A stretch of 64,000 bases of DNA from positions 992,001 through 1,056,000 of the forward strand of contig JACZZP010000007.1 of assembly GCA_015183035.1 (NCBI GenBank). Reading direction: 5' to 3'. This document shows, one piece after another, positions 24,316 through 41,560 of the stretch. Both the position numbers and the translations under genes were made by a program. The notes beneath the pieces were generated by a model. That model saw only the letters and a program-made list of their open reading frames with translations. It made no database searches and was not told the origin of the DNA. Source of the DNA: Meloidogyne chitwoodi. Lineage: Eukaryota; Nematoda; Chromadorea; Rhabditida; Meloidogynidae. The stretch's first letter is position 1; each line of letters begins with the position of its first letter.

Positions 24316-24841
24316 ATTTAAATTTTTATTTATTTACAAACTTTAATTTATTCAAAACAAATATAAATTAAAACTTTTTCTTTGAGGGCCGGATAATCAA
24401 AAAATCCAACCGCTTAAGCTTTTTATTTTCTTAGGAACATCATCAATCCTTCTGAAATGAAAGCTATTTAATGACTTTATTTACGTCAATGGCCGTTTAT
24501 CTTTTTATTTTAGTTATCCGTTAGGTTTGTAGAATTCTAACAAGCTAGCAACAGAGCTTTGTCTTTAAAGTAGATAGTAACAATGGTAGTGAAGATAGGA
24601 CTTCGATCATTGGGCCTTGTGCTGATGACTGGGACAGGGACTAGGAGCCAGTTCCTAGTATTTCTGGAACTTAACTGTCGGATAGACTAGCTTTTATACT
24701 ATCATAAGTCTGGCCGGCTTATATAGTAACACTCCAACTAGACTATACCCAACACTAATTTAATTTATACTATAAAAGCATTTATAATCTGATCAAAAAT
24801 TACAACTTGCTACTCAACTCAACAAAAGTTACGCCTTCAAA
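24316..24841. other. Intergenic region and hexokinase promoter
   Basis: Holds the upstream region of the hexokinase gene. A perfect 7-bp inverted repeat ACTAGGA/TCCTAGT with a 6-base loop lies near 24640-24660. The DNA is less A+T-rich than other gaps. No gene seen. Confidence 0.5.
24771..24778 (+). promoter_or_regulatory. TATA box of the hexokinase gene
   Basis: TATAAAAG lies 71 bp before the hexokinase ATG. The leader between them (ACTCAACTCAACAAAAG) has no splice acceptor next to the ATG, so the mRNA probably starts here and is not trans-spliced. This is inferred from position and sequence only. Confidence 0.55.
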
Positions 24842-26703
24842 ATGATAGCTCGTCCGGCTTCGAACGTCGACATGCTCAACAGGATTACTTTACTTGCACC
24901 TCGAGAGAATTTCAACCAGACGAACTTCAATAAGGTCAGTCTTTTTAATATTCAATTTTTATATTTTTCTAAATTATTTTTTCTTTTCCAGATCAAGGAG
25001 CGTTGCGACTACCTCAAATTAAGCGATCGACAACTCAAGGACATCATGAGACTTTTGGAGCAGAGTTTTGTTGAAGGGCTTCAATCGGGTTTGGAATAAC
25101 CCTAAAAACAATTTGAATATTTTATTTAGAAAAGGATACGGGTATCAAAATGCTTCCCACCTTCATTCGTGCAACGTCAGTTGGCAAAGAGTGCGGAGAA
25201 TTCTTGGCGCTTGATTTGGGCGGGAGTAACTTCAGAGTGCTGCTGATAACATTACACGGCGATGGAAAAAAAGGCGAAATGAAGCATGTGTCCTATGCTG
25301 TGCCAGATGAATATAAACGAGGAACTGGACAACAACTCTTTGACCATGTTGCTGATTGTCTCTACAACTTTATGTCGGAACATGAACTATTCTCTGGCAA
25401 GGCGCTCCCACTTGGATTCACTTTTTCATTTCCCTGTCAACAAGAAGGACTTGATTCTGCATCTCTCGTCGCCTGGACAAAAGGATTTTGTGTAAGCATG
25501 AATTATTTGAATATAAAAATTCTTTTTTTTTTCTCATAGGCTTCAGAAGTCGTCGGCAAGGACATTGTTCAAATGCTACGGGATGCCTGTCGCCGAAAGA
25601 ATCTCTCAGTCAATATTATGGCGCTCGTCAACGACACCGTGGGTACAATGTTGTCATGCTCGTTCATTTATCCGGACTGCTCTGTTGGCCTCATTGTTGG
25701 AACTGGATGCAATGCTTGCTACATGGAACACTTAGAGAAAATACCCAAACTCAAGGGTTTGGTTAGTGAAGAAGGTTTGTAAAGTATGTTTTCTAACTGA
25801 TAATATTTTTTCTTTTTTTTAGACGGACTTCCTTCTGAAATGTGCGTTAATTGTGAACTGGGCGCATTCGGAGACGACGGGAAGATTGACAAGTACAGGA
25901 CTGTTCACGATAAGGCTCTGGACTCCAACTCCATAAATCCGCGCAAACAGACATTCGAGAAGATGATCTCAGGGATGTACTTAGTAAGTGTTTTTAATCT
26001 TTAAAATTCTTTAATTGTCTCCAAATTAAGGGAGAACTGGTTCGACTCGTCCTTGCTGAAATGACCAAAGCAAAACTTCTCTTCTCTGGATCAAAGGAGG
26101 TCGTCAATCTTCTTGGAAGGCAAGGAGCATTCACTACACGAATTCTTTCTGAAATAGAAGGACATGTGCTCGAGTCAGACAAACCGCTTCGTATGATTGG
26201 ATCTCTCCTGTCTGAAAAAGGTAAGAAAATACTTTTAATCTTTATTTTCTGACAAAATAACTTTATTTTTATTACAGGTATTCGTTCTCCCTCAACAGCT
26301 GATTGTGCATCTGTAGCCTATGTTTGCTCGCTAATCAGCTCAAGATCGGCCAATCTCTGCGCAGCAGCAATGTCAACTATACTTCAGCGGATGAATCGTA
26401 AGCGGGTCGCGATCGGCGTGGATGGCAGTGTGTACAAGGCTCACCCTACATTCAAGGATTTGTTAGCGACAAAAATTGAGGCGTTAACTGGAGGAAAATT
26501 TGATGTGAGAAAAATTTTTTTAAATAATTTAATTTAATAATTAAAATTTTCAGTTCAATCTGGTGCTCTCAAAGGATGGTAGCGGTCGTGGTGCCGCGGT
26601 GGCTGCTGCAAATGCAAATCGTTTGGCAAGTTCTGATGCAGTTGCAATTCGTTTGGCAAGTTCTGAAGAGGTTAGCAAAGGAAAGGGATGTCAAATATGC
26701 TAA
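24842..26703 (+). CDS. Hexokinase
   Basis: Phosphorylates glucose with ATP in the first step of glycolysis. Family signatures in order: [30 protein letters not shown] (phosphate loop 1), [50 protein letters not shown] (glucose-binding Glu kept; the usual Trp is Leu), and [16 protein letters not shown] with [13 protein letters not shown] (ATP site). About 485 residues, the size of a single-lobe hexokinase. Seven short introns; the second appears to use a GT inside TCGGGTTTGG. The exons are visibly richer in G+C than in neighbouring genes, suggesting high expression or different base history. The C-terminus has a duplicated 10-residue block (RLASSDA/RLASSEE) and ends KGKGCQIC, a CaaX-like end. 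Confidence 0.95.
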
Positions 26704-26924
26704 GAAGATGTGACAATAAATAATTGTGATAGTGATATATATATATGTATAAATTGTATTTTTTCTGATTCTAAACTTATCTTTTTTGTATTGTTCATAA
26801 ATATTTTTGAAAATAATAAATATATTTAAAAGAGTTTTGACACTGAAATGTCCTTTTTTGTTTTTTCTATTTTGAGCTTTTTTCTAGTATCTGACATTAC
26901 TTTTTTTTTAATTAATTAGATTTA

Positions 26925-29825
26925 ATGGTTCAAGCTAGTATATCTCCACCAGTTCCTCATTGGGAGCTTGGAATTGGTTCTATTTCTTGTCATGCATGGA
27001 ATAAAGATAAAACTCGTTTGTTTTATTTTTTTGTAGATTTTGGTTATTTAGTAGAAATCTTGTAGATTATAAATATTTTGATGTTTAAAGTTTGAATCCA
27101 GCCTGGGAATTAATTTTTATTTTGTAAAAAAAAAAATTAATTAATTTTGTTTAGAGATTTATTTTTGAAAAATTATTTTTTTTAATTTAAATTTTAGAGA
27201 TTGCTGTCTCACCATCAAATAATGAAATACATATTTTTGAAAAATCAGGAGTTAGTTGGCGTTCAATACATATTCTAACTGAACATGATTTACTTATAAC
27301 AGGGATAGACTGGTTTGATTGTTTTATCCAAAAGTATTTGTTTTTCAAAATTTAAGGGCACCTGAAACTAATCGAATTGTTTCTTCTTCACATGATAAAA
27401 ATGCTTTTGTTTGGACATTCGATCCAGCACAGAGCCAATGGAAGCCTGAATTAGTTTGGATTCGAATTAATCGTGCTGCAACATGTGTGAAATGGTCACC
27501 AAAAGGTTTTTTGTTTGAAAATTACAAAAATATTTTTTAGAAGATAAATTTGCTGTTGGAACTGGTGAACGGTTAATTGCCGTTTGTTATTATGAGGTAT
27601 TTTAAATATTTTTTTTAAAAGTTTTTTTTTAATAATTCATATCTTTTAGCGTGAGAACAATTGGTGGATCTCTAGGCATATTAAAAAACCTTTAAATTCT
27701 ACGGTTACTTCTATTGATTGGCACCCTAATAATATTGTCAGTAATTATTTAATTTTTTTTTGATTTTTACTTTTAAAATTTAAAAGCTTTTGGCTGTTAG
27801 TTCATGTGATTTTACGGCACGCGTTTTTTCTGCTTATGTCAAAGAGGTTTTTTTTAATTTTTCTATTAAATTTTAATTTTTAAAAGGTTGATGAGAAACC
27901 TTCACCAAATCCATGGGGAACAAAAATGCCTTTTGGTGAATTATTAAAAGAATATAAGTCAGGTGGTTGGGTAAATGATGTGACTTTTTCGCCTTCTGGT
28001 TGTCGCTTAGCTTGGGTATATATATTTTTTAAAAAGATATTTTAAAACTTTTTTAGGCACTCTTCTAGAACGGGAGGCCCTTTCTGCGGACTTTTTATGC
28101 GGATTTTTCTATTATATAATTTATTAGTATATATAATTTGATTTTTGCCTAAAGGCAAATAAAAGGAGTACATATACTAACAAAAAGGTGTAAATGATTC
28201 TGACCTAGTCATTTACATTTTTGTCAATCGATTATTTAGAAAAATGATTCAAACTCTTAAAAATTTTACTTTGTTACAATTATACAACAAGATCAGCTCA
28301 CCAGAAGTATGGGAAGAAGATATGTCAACAAAAGCGTGAATCATAGTAAGGAGTTTGTTAATAAAGAGGATAAGTCAATCCATACCCAGAATATAGAATC
28401 CCTCTGGCAAAAACTCAAAAGAAGACATAAAACTGAATTTGGAACTGCGGAAACAACAATTGAGCTACATTAATGAATTTGTTTGGAGACAACGTTTTAA
28501 AGGACCAGATTGTTTTTTCCATTTAATCTCACAAATTGTCAATCATGATTCTTATTTGTGTGAATAAAATATATGTACTCCTTTTATTTGCCTTTAGGCA
28601 AAAATCAAATTATATATACTAATAAATTATATAATAGAAAAATCCGCATAAAAAGTCCGCAGAAAGGGCCTCCTGTTCTAGAAGAGTGCCCTTTTTTATA
28701 ATAAAAATTTAATAACTTTTCTTGCATCTCAATTTTTTAAATTCTTTAGGTTTCTCATGATTCATCCATTTCTATTCTTAATACAGCACAACAACAACAA
28801 TTGCCTATTACACAAAAAACACCTTTTTTGCCTTTTACAACTATTAAATGGATTAATGAATCTGAAATATTAACTGCTGTATATTTTTTTTAAAGAAAAT
28901 CTGTTTTATATATAATATTTTTAGGGTTTTGATTGTTCACCAATTCTTTATAATTTTGATGGTTCTTCAATTAAATTTATTTGTAAATTGGTATAAAATT
29001 AAATTTAAATTAAATTTTAATTTAATATTTTAAGGATGTTCCACCTGAAAATAAAAATAATAATCAAATTAATGTAAATAGTGCCTTCGCAATGTTTCGA
29101 AATTTTGATAGAAAAGCATCTTTGGCAAATGGAGGAGGAGAATTTGGAATTAATAATAATAATAATAGTTCTTCTTTAACAAATTTATCTGTAAAAACAC
29201 TTCATCAAAACACTATTTTGTTTGTTTTTTTTTTAAAATTATTTTTTAAAAATTCTTTTTTTTTAGACAATTAAAATTACATAGTATTTCAAATAAATCA
29301 AGTAAATTCTCTACATGTAGTGCAGATGGAATTATTGCTATTTGGGATGTTAATGTTAGTTAATAAATAATTAAAAGAGTTGTTAATATTTAAAAATAAA
29401 ATTATTAGTTAAATTATGTAATGTTTTCTTAAAAAAACGAGTTAATCATCTCATTGTATAAGTTTGAAAAGATTTGTAATTTATTAGACAAAAAGGTTAA
29501 GATTTATAGGTATTTTTATTTTAAGAGAAGAATACTTTAAAAAAGAATAAATTAAAAAATTAGTTTTTATTTTTTTGGAATTATTTATTTAAATAATTTT
29601 AGGAAGTTTTGGAATATTGTCAGGTAGAAAAAATGTGTGATTTTTTTTTATGTTGGGGATTTTGACATGCAGTTTTTTATATTTATTTTAATTAACAAAA
29701 TATTTTTTAAATATTTAATAAAATATTAATTGAATTTTTTAATTAACACAATTAAATAAATTAATTTATATTTATTTATTTTTATTTTTCAGAATAATCA
29801 AATTAAAAATGGAAATATTCATTAA
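26925..29825 (+). CDS. ARPC1: ARPC1, p41 WD-repeat subunit of the Arp2/3 complex
   Basis: Seven-blade WD protein that anchors the Arp2/3 complex, which makes branched actin. Recognised from [100 protein letters not shown] and LHQN with IAIWDV. All match ARPC1 in order. The short ATG context follows AG (TTAATTAG, 26919), a likely trans-splice site, 221 bp after the hexokinase stop. One intron (28017-28748) has been enlarged by a Merlin-type element. The 3' end is uncertain: either TAA at 29361-29363 after IWDVNVS, or splicing at 29354 to an exon at 29793-29825 ending [11 protein letters not shown] loop with poly-Asn replaces part of blade 7. Confidence 0.92.
28056..28690 (+). mobile_element. 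Merlin-type DNA transposon, deletion derivative
   Basis: 635-bp element in an ARPC1 intron. Terminal inverted repeats of about 120 bp begin GGCACTCTTCTAGAAC at both ends and are nearly identical. The flanks CTTTTTTA (28048-28055) and CTTTTTTA (28691-28698) are an exact 8-bp target duplication. The interior keeps the end of a DDE transposase with HTQNIESLW, a motif of the IS1595/IS1016-Merlin group. Most of the transposase is missing, so the copy cannot move by itself. Similarity of the two ends suggests a recent insertion. Confidence 0.88.
28339..28567 (+). pseudogene. Merlin transposase C-terminal remnant, frameshifted
   Basis: Frame 1 reads [20 protein letters not shown] then [20 protein letters not shown]; the chain continues after a frame change as [20 protein letters not shown] and ends at a TAA. 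The HTQNIES-W and EF-WR-RF words are the conserved end of IS1595/Merlin transposases. The catalytic N-terminal part is deleted, and the frame change after about 43 codons shows decay. Confidence 0.8.
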
Positions 29826-30128
29826 ATCAAAGAAAGGAAAATTTTGCCAAATAATTTTTTTAAATTTTTTTAAGACGTTCTTTAGTCTTTTTTTCTTCTA
29901 ATAATTAATTTTGGAATTATTTTTAAATAAATATATTTTTAATTTTTGTGATACATAAATATAAATAAATTAAAATTATTTGTTTATAATTCCAGATTAA
30001 AAAATAAATATTTTGAAATTTTTATTAAAAAAAAATATTTAATAATTAAAATATTTTAAATTTATTTCTATATTATCTAATTAAAAAATAATAATAATAT
30101 TCTCCTTTTCCTTTTAAAAATAAATATT

Positions 30129-36757
<6,629 letters not shown>

Positions 36758-37448
36758 ATTTATTTATTTAAACACAATCTTTAAAAGCATAAAATAAAAA
36801 ATATTTTAGTAAAATTTTAAATATATTTTTTAATTAATTTTACAAAAAATATAAATAAATTTTTATTTGAAAAAATTAAAATCAGACTTTATAAATATTC
36901 AAGTCACACTAATCATATGTTCTTCTGAGCAATCAATAAATAATATTATTATCTATTAATTAATTTAATAAATTTGTTAGGAGAATTCTCACACAATTTA
37001 AATATTTTTTTATTTTATGGGAACTCTTCGTTGTAAAATAAAAACAAATGTTAAAATTTATTTAAAAATAAAATAAAAGATTAAAAATAGTGGACAGATA
37101 TTAAAGAAAATAAAAACACAAAAATTCCAATTACGAATCTAATCAACTTTTTAAAATTTCAAAAATAATTTATTATCCACTATTTTTATTTAAAAAAACA
37201 AATTTATAAAAGAAAATAAAAATGTGAGTATTATTTAAGGGGAAAATTTAAAAACTAACCGATTTTATAATGATGGAAATAAAAATAAAAGAAGAAACTT
37301 TTAAGTAAAAATTTTGAGTTAATACACAAGTATAATAAAATGAATAATAAAAAATGTTTTTCTTTTAATTAAATTAATTATTTCCTGATTAAACAATAAA
37401 CATATTTTTTAAATTTATTTAAAATTAATTGTGTGACTTATCTAGCAA
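36758..37448. other. Intergenic region between GCDH and ABHD
   Basis: Upstream of GCDH and downstream of the ABHD gene (both minus). A perfect 12-bp inverted repeat, AAAAATAGTGGA (37083-37094) and TCCACTATTTTT (37176-37187), is the only structure seen. Confidence 0.5.
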
Positions 37449-39487
37449 TTAATTACTGTCTGGTGAATCAGGTAAATCTGCATCTGCATCAACTGTGTCA
37501 GAAATTTGTGACAATAAATTACAAAACTCAACGGGGGCATCTGCATAAACATGATGACCAGCACAGGAAAGAATCTAAAAATTATACATATTTAAACAAA
37601 TAAATTTATTTAAAAATTAACCTGAACATCAACATATGAAGTATCCTGTCGGCGAGCCTGTATTTCATAAGAAGGATCAGGATCCATCCATGATTTTCCG
37701 CCCCAAATAAATGTGACAGGAACTGACGGATCAATACCATTAAATCTTTGAAAAATATTTTTAAAATAATATTTTAAAAATATTTTCTAACCTATTAACC
37801 ATTGGTCGACGAGCCCAACCATAATGTTTTGTCATTGATGAAAAAGCAATCTCACCTTTAATTAATAAAATTTTAAAATTATTTATTAAAAAACCTGTTG
37901 GATTTAATGCATTACATTGATAAATATATTCATAAATAGCATCAGGATCTTGATGAGAATAACGAACACCCAAATCTGAACGTAATTTACGAACCAAACG
38001 AGAACCTTTTAATTAAATTAATAATAATTTTAAATTTTAATTTATTTACCAAATGGGCCTGCTGCACGAAGAGGAGCTAAAGGATTAAATGTAGATAAAA
38101 CTTTTCCAAATGCACGCATCCATACAGGAATATGACGCTTAATAGAAAAAATATTTGTTTTGAAACAAAAATGAAGACATAAATAAATTAATAAAAGTAT
38201 TTTTTTTTAATAATGTAAATTTAAAAAACAAAAACTAAAAAATCAGAAATATCAGAGGATATAAAAATTAAAAAAAAACCTGTTCAAAATTTGGACGTTC
38301 AGGAAATCCCCATGGGTCGACTAACACTAAATGGCGAATTCTTGAAGGATGTTCCAATGCATAAGATGAAGCCAAATATCCTCCTATGTACATATTAAAA
38401 AATAAATAAATCTTTTATTAAAATATAAATAGAACCAAAAGAATGTCCAACAAGTATCATTTTCTCTATTCCCATTGCTCGGCGCCAGTCTTCAATTGAT
38501 TGCACAAATTCTAATTCGGCCAAAGTTGGATCTTCACTAAATAGTGGACGGCTGGAACGTGCAAACCCTAAAATTTGTTTAAAATTTAAAAAATGAAGTA
38601 GAAAAATTAACCTAAAATATCAAATGCATGGACTGTCCGCTTTTTACATAATTCATCTAAACAGGCAGCCCAAATTCCTATACCAGCAGCAAATCCATGA
38701 ACGAGAACAAATGGACATTTACTTTCAGTAGATTCTTCTGTCAACTTTGCAGTAAGTGTCGCAACTGAGCTGTACCAAAGACGAACCTAGAAATTAATAA
38801 AATAAAAATTTTCAATTAAAATTGGATAAAAAATTTAATTTTCATAATAAACTAATTTTTAAATAAAAAACAAACAAACAAACAAAAAATTAGATATGAA
38901 AAAAGGTAATGCTCCGGGAGAGGCTCGAACTCTCGACCTTCAGATTATGAGACTGACGCGCTGCCGACTGCGCCACCGAAGCGACAAAAGTAAAAACAAA
39001 AGTTAGAGCCATAAATTAAAAAATAAAAGTATATACATTTAGAAACACCAACTATATGAAATTTTAATAACTTAATTAATAAGACTAATTAAATTATTAA
39101 GATTTTAAATAATCGAAATGAAAATTGTATTTATAAAAATATACCTGCACAAATTTCCTTGCTACAAATGAAGTAACACATCCAAGCAATCTAGTTTCAG
39201 CTTCCTCTAATTTTCGAGTTGATGCTCTATTCCAACTAAGCCATGAACTTTTAAAAATAAATTTATTAAATAAATTTAGAAAATATTAAAAAAAAAATAA
39301 TTAAAAAAATATATAAGTACAGAAAACCCTCTCCAATAGGTTCAGGTTCAGAAGTAACAAGTAAAGACAATCCCCCAGATGAGAGTCCTTCATCATTTTG
39401 ATCAACTATAATCTTTAATGAAGGTATTTGATTTTGTTGTTTACTGGATTGAGATGCTAAATCTTCGTTTTCATTAAAAATTGCCAT
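37449..39487 (-). CDS. ABHD4/ABHD5-type alpha/beta hydrolase
   Basis: Serine hydrolase related to ABHD4 (N-acyl phospholipid lipase) and ABHD5/CGI-58 (lipase co-activator). From the start [11 protein letters not shown] the chain shows [16 protein letters not shown], then [20 protein letters not shown] (oxyanion loop), [35 protein letters not shown] with the nucleophile Ser, [42 protein letters not shown] with the acid, and AGHHVYAD with the His and a H-x4-D acyltransferase-like motif. The Ser in GHSFG argues for an active enzyme; vertebrate ABHD5 has Asn there. About 420 residues, family length. The intron at 38789-39146 holds a tRNA gene. The start is the first ATG of an exon without upstream frame. 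Confidence 0.9.
38910..38982 (-). tRNA. tRNA-Met (CAT), elongator, inside an ABHD intron
   Basis: 73-nt cloverleaf on the minus strand. The acceptor arms GCTTCGG and CCGGAGC pair, with one G-T wobble. The D arm is GGCGCAGTCGGCAGCGC, the anticodon loop is CTCATAA (CAT) closed by TCAGT/ATCTGA, and the T arm contains GTTCGAG. GTCAGTCTCATAATCTGAAG is the elongator Met type, not the initiator. Box A and box B are intact. It lies on the same strand as its host gene, in intron 38789-39146. Confidence 0.95.
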
Positions 39488-41560
39488 TACTTATTTATTA
39501 AAAATCTAAAATAAAAAATTAATAAAATAAAAAGTTAGCCAGAAAATAGAATCTGAAAAAAATATGAAAGAAAATAAAATCAAAACAATTATTAATTAAA
39601 TATAATCAAAAAATCCCCAAATTTATCTAAAAATTAATTAATTAATTTTTTTAGACTCATCTGTCATCATAAGAAATGCCAAAAAATGTTGATTTTTGAG
39701 TCATTCAAATACTTTATTTACTTTAAAATATTTAAAAAAATTATTATATTTATTTAATTTAAAAATATTATTTCAAAATTTCTCGCAGTTGTCCTAGAAA
39801 ATTTATGGACCTGAACAACAAAAATAAATAAATAAATATTTCCTTTATTCATCATCTTCTTCTTTCTGCGCGTAAGGGAACAAACATCTAAAAGCTTTAA
39901 AAGAAGAAAAGAAAAGATTTTTAATTGGATTATATAATTAAATAAATATAATTATTTATTTAAAAATGTATATTATTCATTCATTAAATTTATTTTTAAT
40001 AAAAATAAATTAAAACTTTTAAAAATCTTTTTTTATGTTACCTATTTTTAAATTAGCTATATTTTTATTTTTAAGTATTTAAAGACTTTGTTGTTACCGC
40101 TGGCTGTCATAACAACAAAAATAGTATAACAGGAGAACAACATCGGGAAATTATAAAGGAAATAAATAAAAAATAAATTTATTTATTTTTGCGCAAATTG
40201 GATATTTTTATTTATTTTTATAAAAATATTTACGTGTGTCTAGGTGACAAAAATAAATGGTTATGGCATAAGTACAATAGAATATATTTTTATTTTTTTA
40301 AGATTTTAGCCATTTAAAAATTTGTTTTATATTTTTTTAAATTAATTTAATTAAAAATTTATTTGTAAATATTTTTAAAAAATATTATTTTTCCCTTTAT
40401 TATTATTCTTTACTTTCCCTTTTTCAAAAAAAAAAACTAATAATTTATTAACACCAAATTCTCCTTCTAATTATCTTCAAATAAATGATTTTCCTCAAAA
40501 AAAATATTTTTTTATTCTTCCTCAGATTTTTTTCTTTCCTTTTATTTTTAGCAGCCAAATGACCGCGCGCGTAGAAATTACCGTCTGCGGCCAATAATTT
40601 TATTGGGGGCATAGGCTTTCTTTTTTATTTTCCTCAATTTTCTTGTTGGGGGATTCAACACAATTGTGGAGGTCGCATTAATAATAATAAAATAATAAAA
40701 CAAGCTTTTCTTATGCAACAACATTAAATCAACAAAAAGAAAAGAAAAAAAGAGTTCTATGTATGATATTAATAAAAAGTTACAAGGACAAGACAGAAAA
40801 TATATTTAATAATATTAATTTATTTTAAATAAAAGTTTAATAAATATTTTATTTTTATTTAATAATTACCATCAAATATTCAAAAATATATATATTTTTT
40901 TTAATTTTATGCTCTAATTCTCCATTCTTTTTAACTTTTTTAATTAAAAGATTTTAAAAAATTTAAATGTTTTTTAAATTTATTTATATCCAATTTAAGT
41001 TTAAAAATGACTTTTATGTGTCAGTAAACAAAAAATAAAGGGGCGGTGAAAGCTTTTTTTTTGCGCAGCGTTTACCTTTTTTAAAATGTTTTTTCATGCA
41101 CATAAATTCACATAAAACATTAGCGGGATTAGACGATTTTAGATATAAATATTTTTATTTTTTAAAAAAAGTCCGGACTTTTTTTAAAAGTTTATCTTTT
41201 ATTTTTAGCAGCAAATCTGTCATTAATCACAAAATATAATTAATTAATTAATTAAATAATATTTTTCTCTTTTTAGAGAAGAATGGTGGCATGGATTTTT
41301 GATAATTTCCACCGGTTTTAATATTTTTTTAATACATATTTTAACAAAAATAAATAACGAGAAAAGACTAGATATTTAAAATCAGGAATTATAAGAAAAG
41401 ATTAAAATAAAAAACAAGTTCTATCAGTAGTTAAGTGGTATAGCTTAATTGTGTGTGAGTGAATGCCTGCAGGATCGAATCTTCCTGCGGCTAAAATTTT
41501 ATTTTTTTCCTTTTTTTAAATAATTTTTGTTTTATTTTTTATTAGGTTATTATTCAAAAT
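39488..41560. other. 2 kb intergenic region between divergent genes
   Basis: Divergent upstream region of ABHD (minus) and the DOMON gene (plus). A+T-rich, with a short G+C-rich patch near 40558-40610 (CCGCGCGCG, TCTGCGGCC) without a recognised element. A tRNA-like stretch near its right end is listed separately. Confidence 0.5.
41421..41495 (+). other. tRNA-like sequence with A and B boxes (possible SINE or tRNA relic)
   Basis: TAGTTAAGTGG (41428-41438) fits the pol III A-box TRGYNNARNGG exactly, and GGATCGAATCT (41472-41482) resembles the B-box GGTTCGANTCC, at normal spacing. The acceptor arms do not pair, so it is not a working tRNA. It could be a tRNA relic or the head of a short retroelement. 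Confidence 0.4.

Noticed and set aside
29364..29792. Additional gene after ARPC1
   Set aside because: No codon structure; the stretch is better read as a last ARPC1 intron or 3' UTR.
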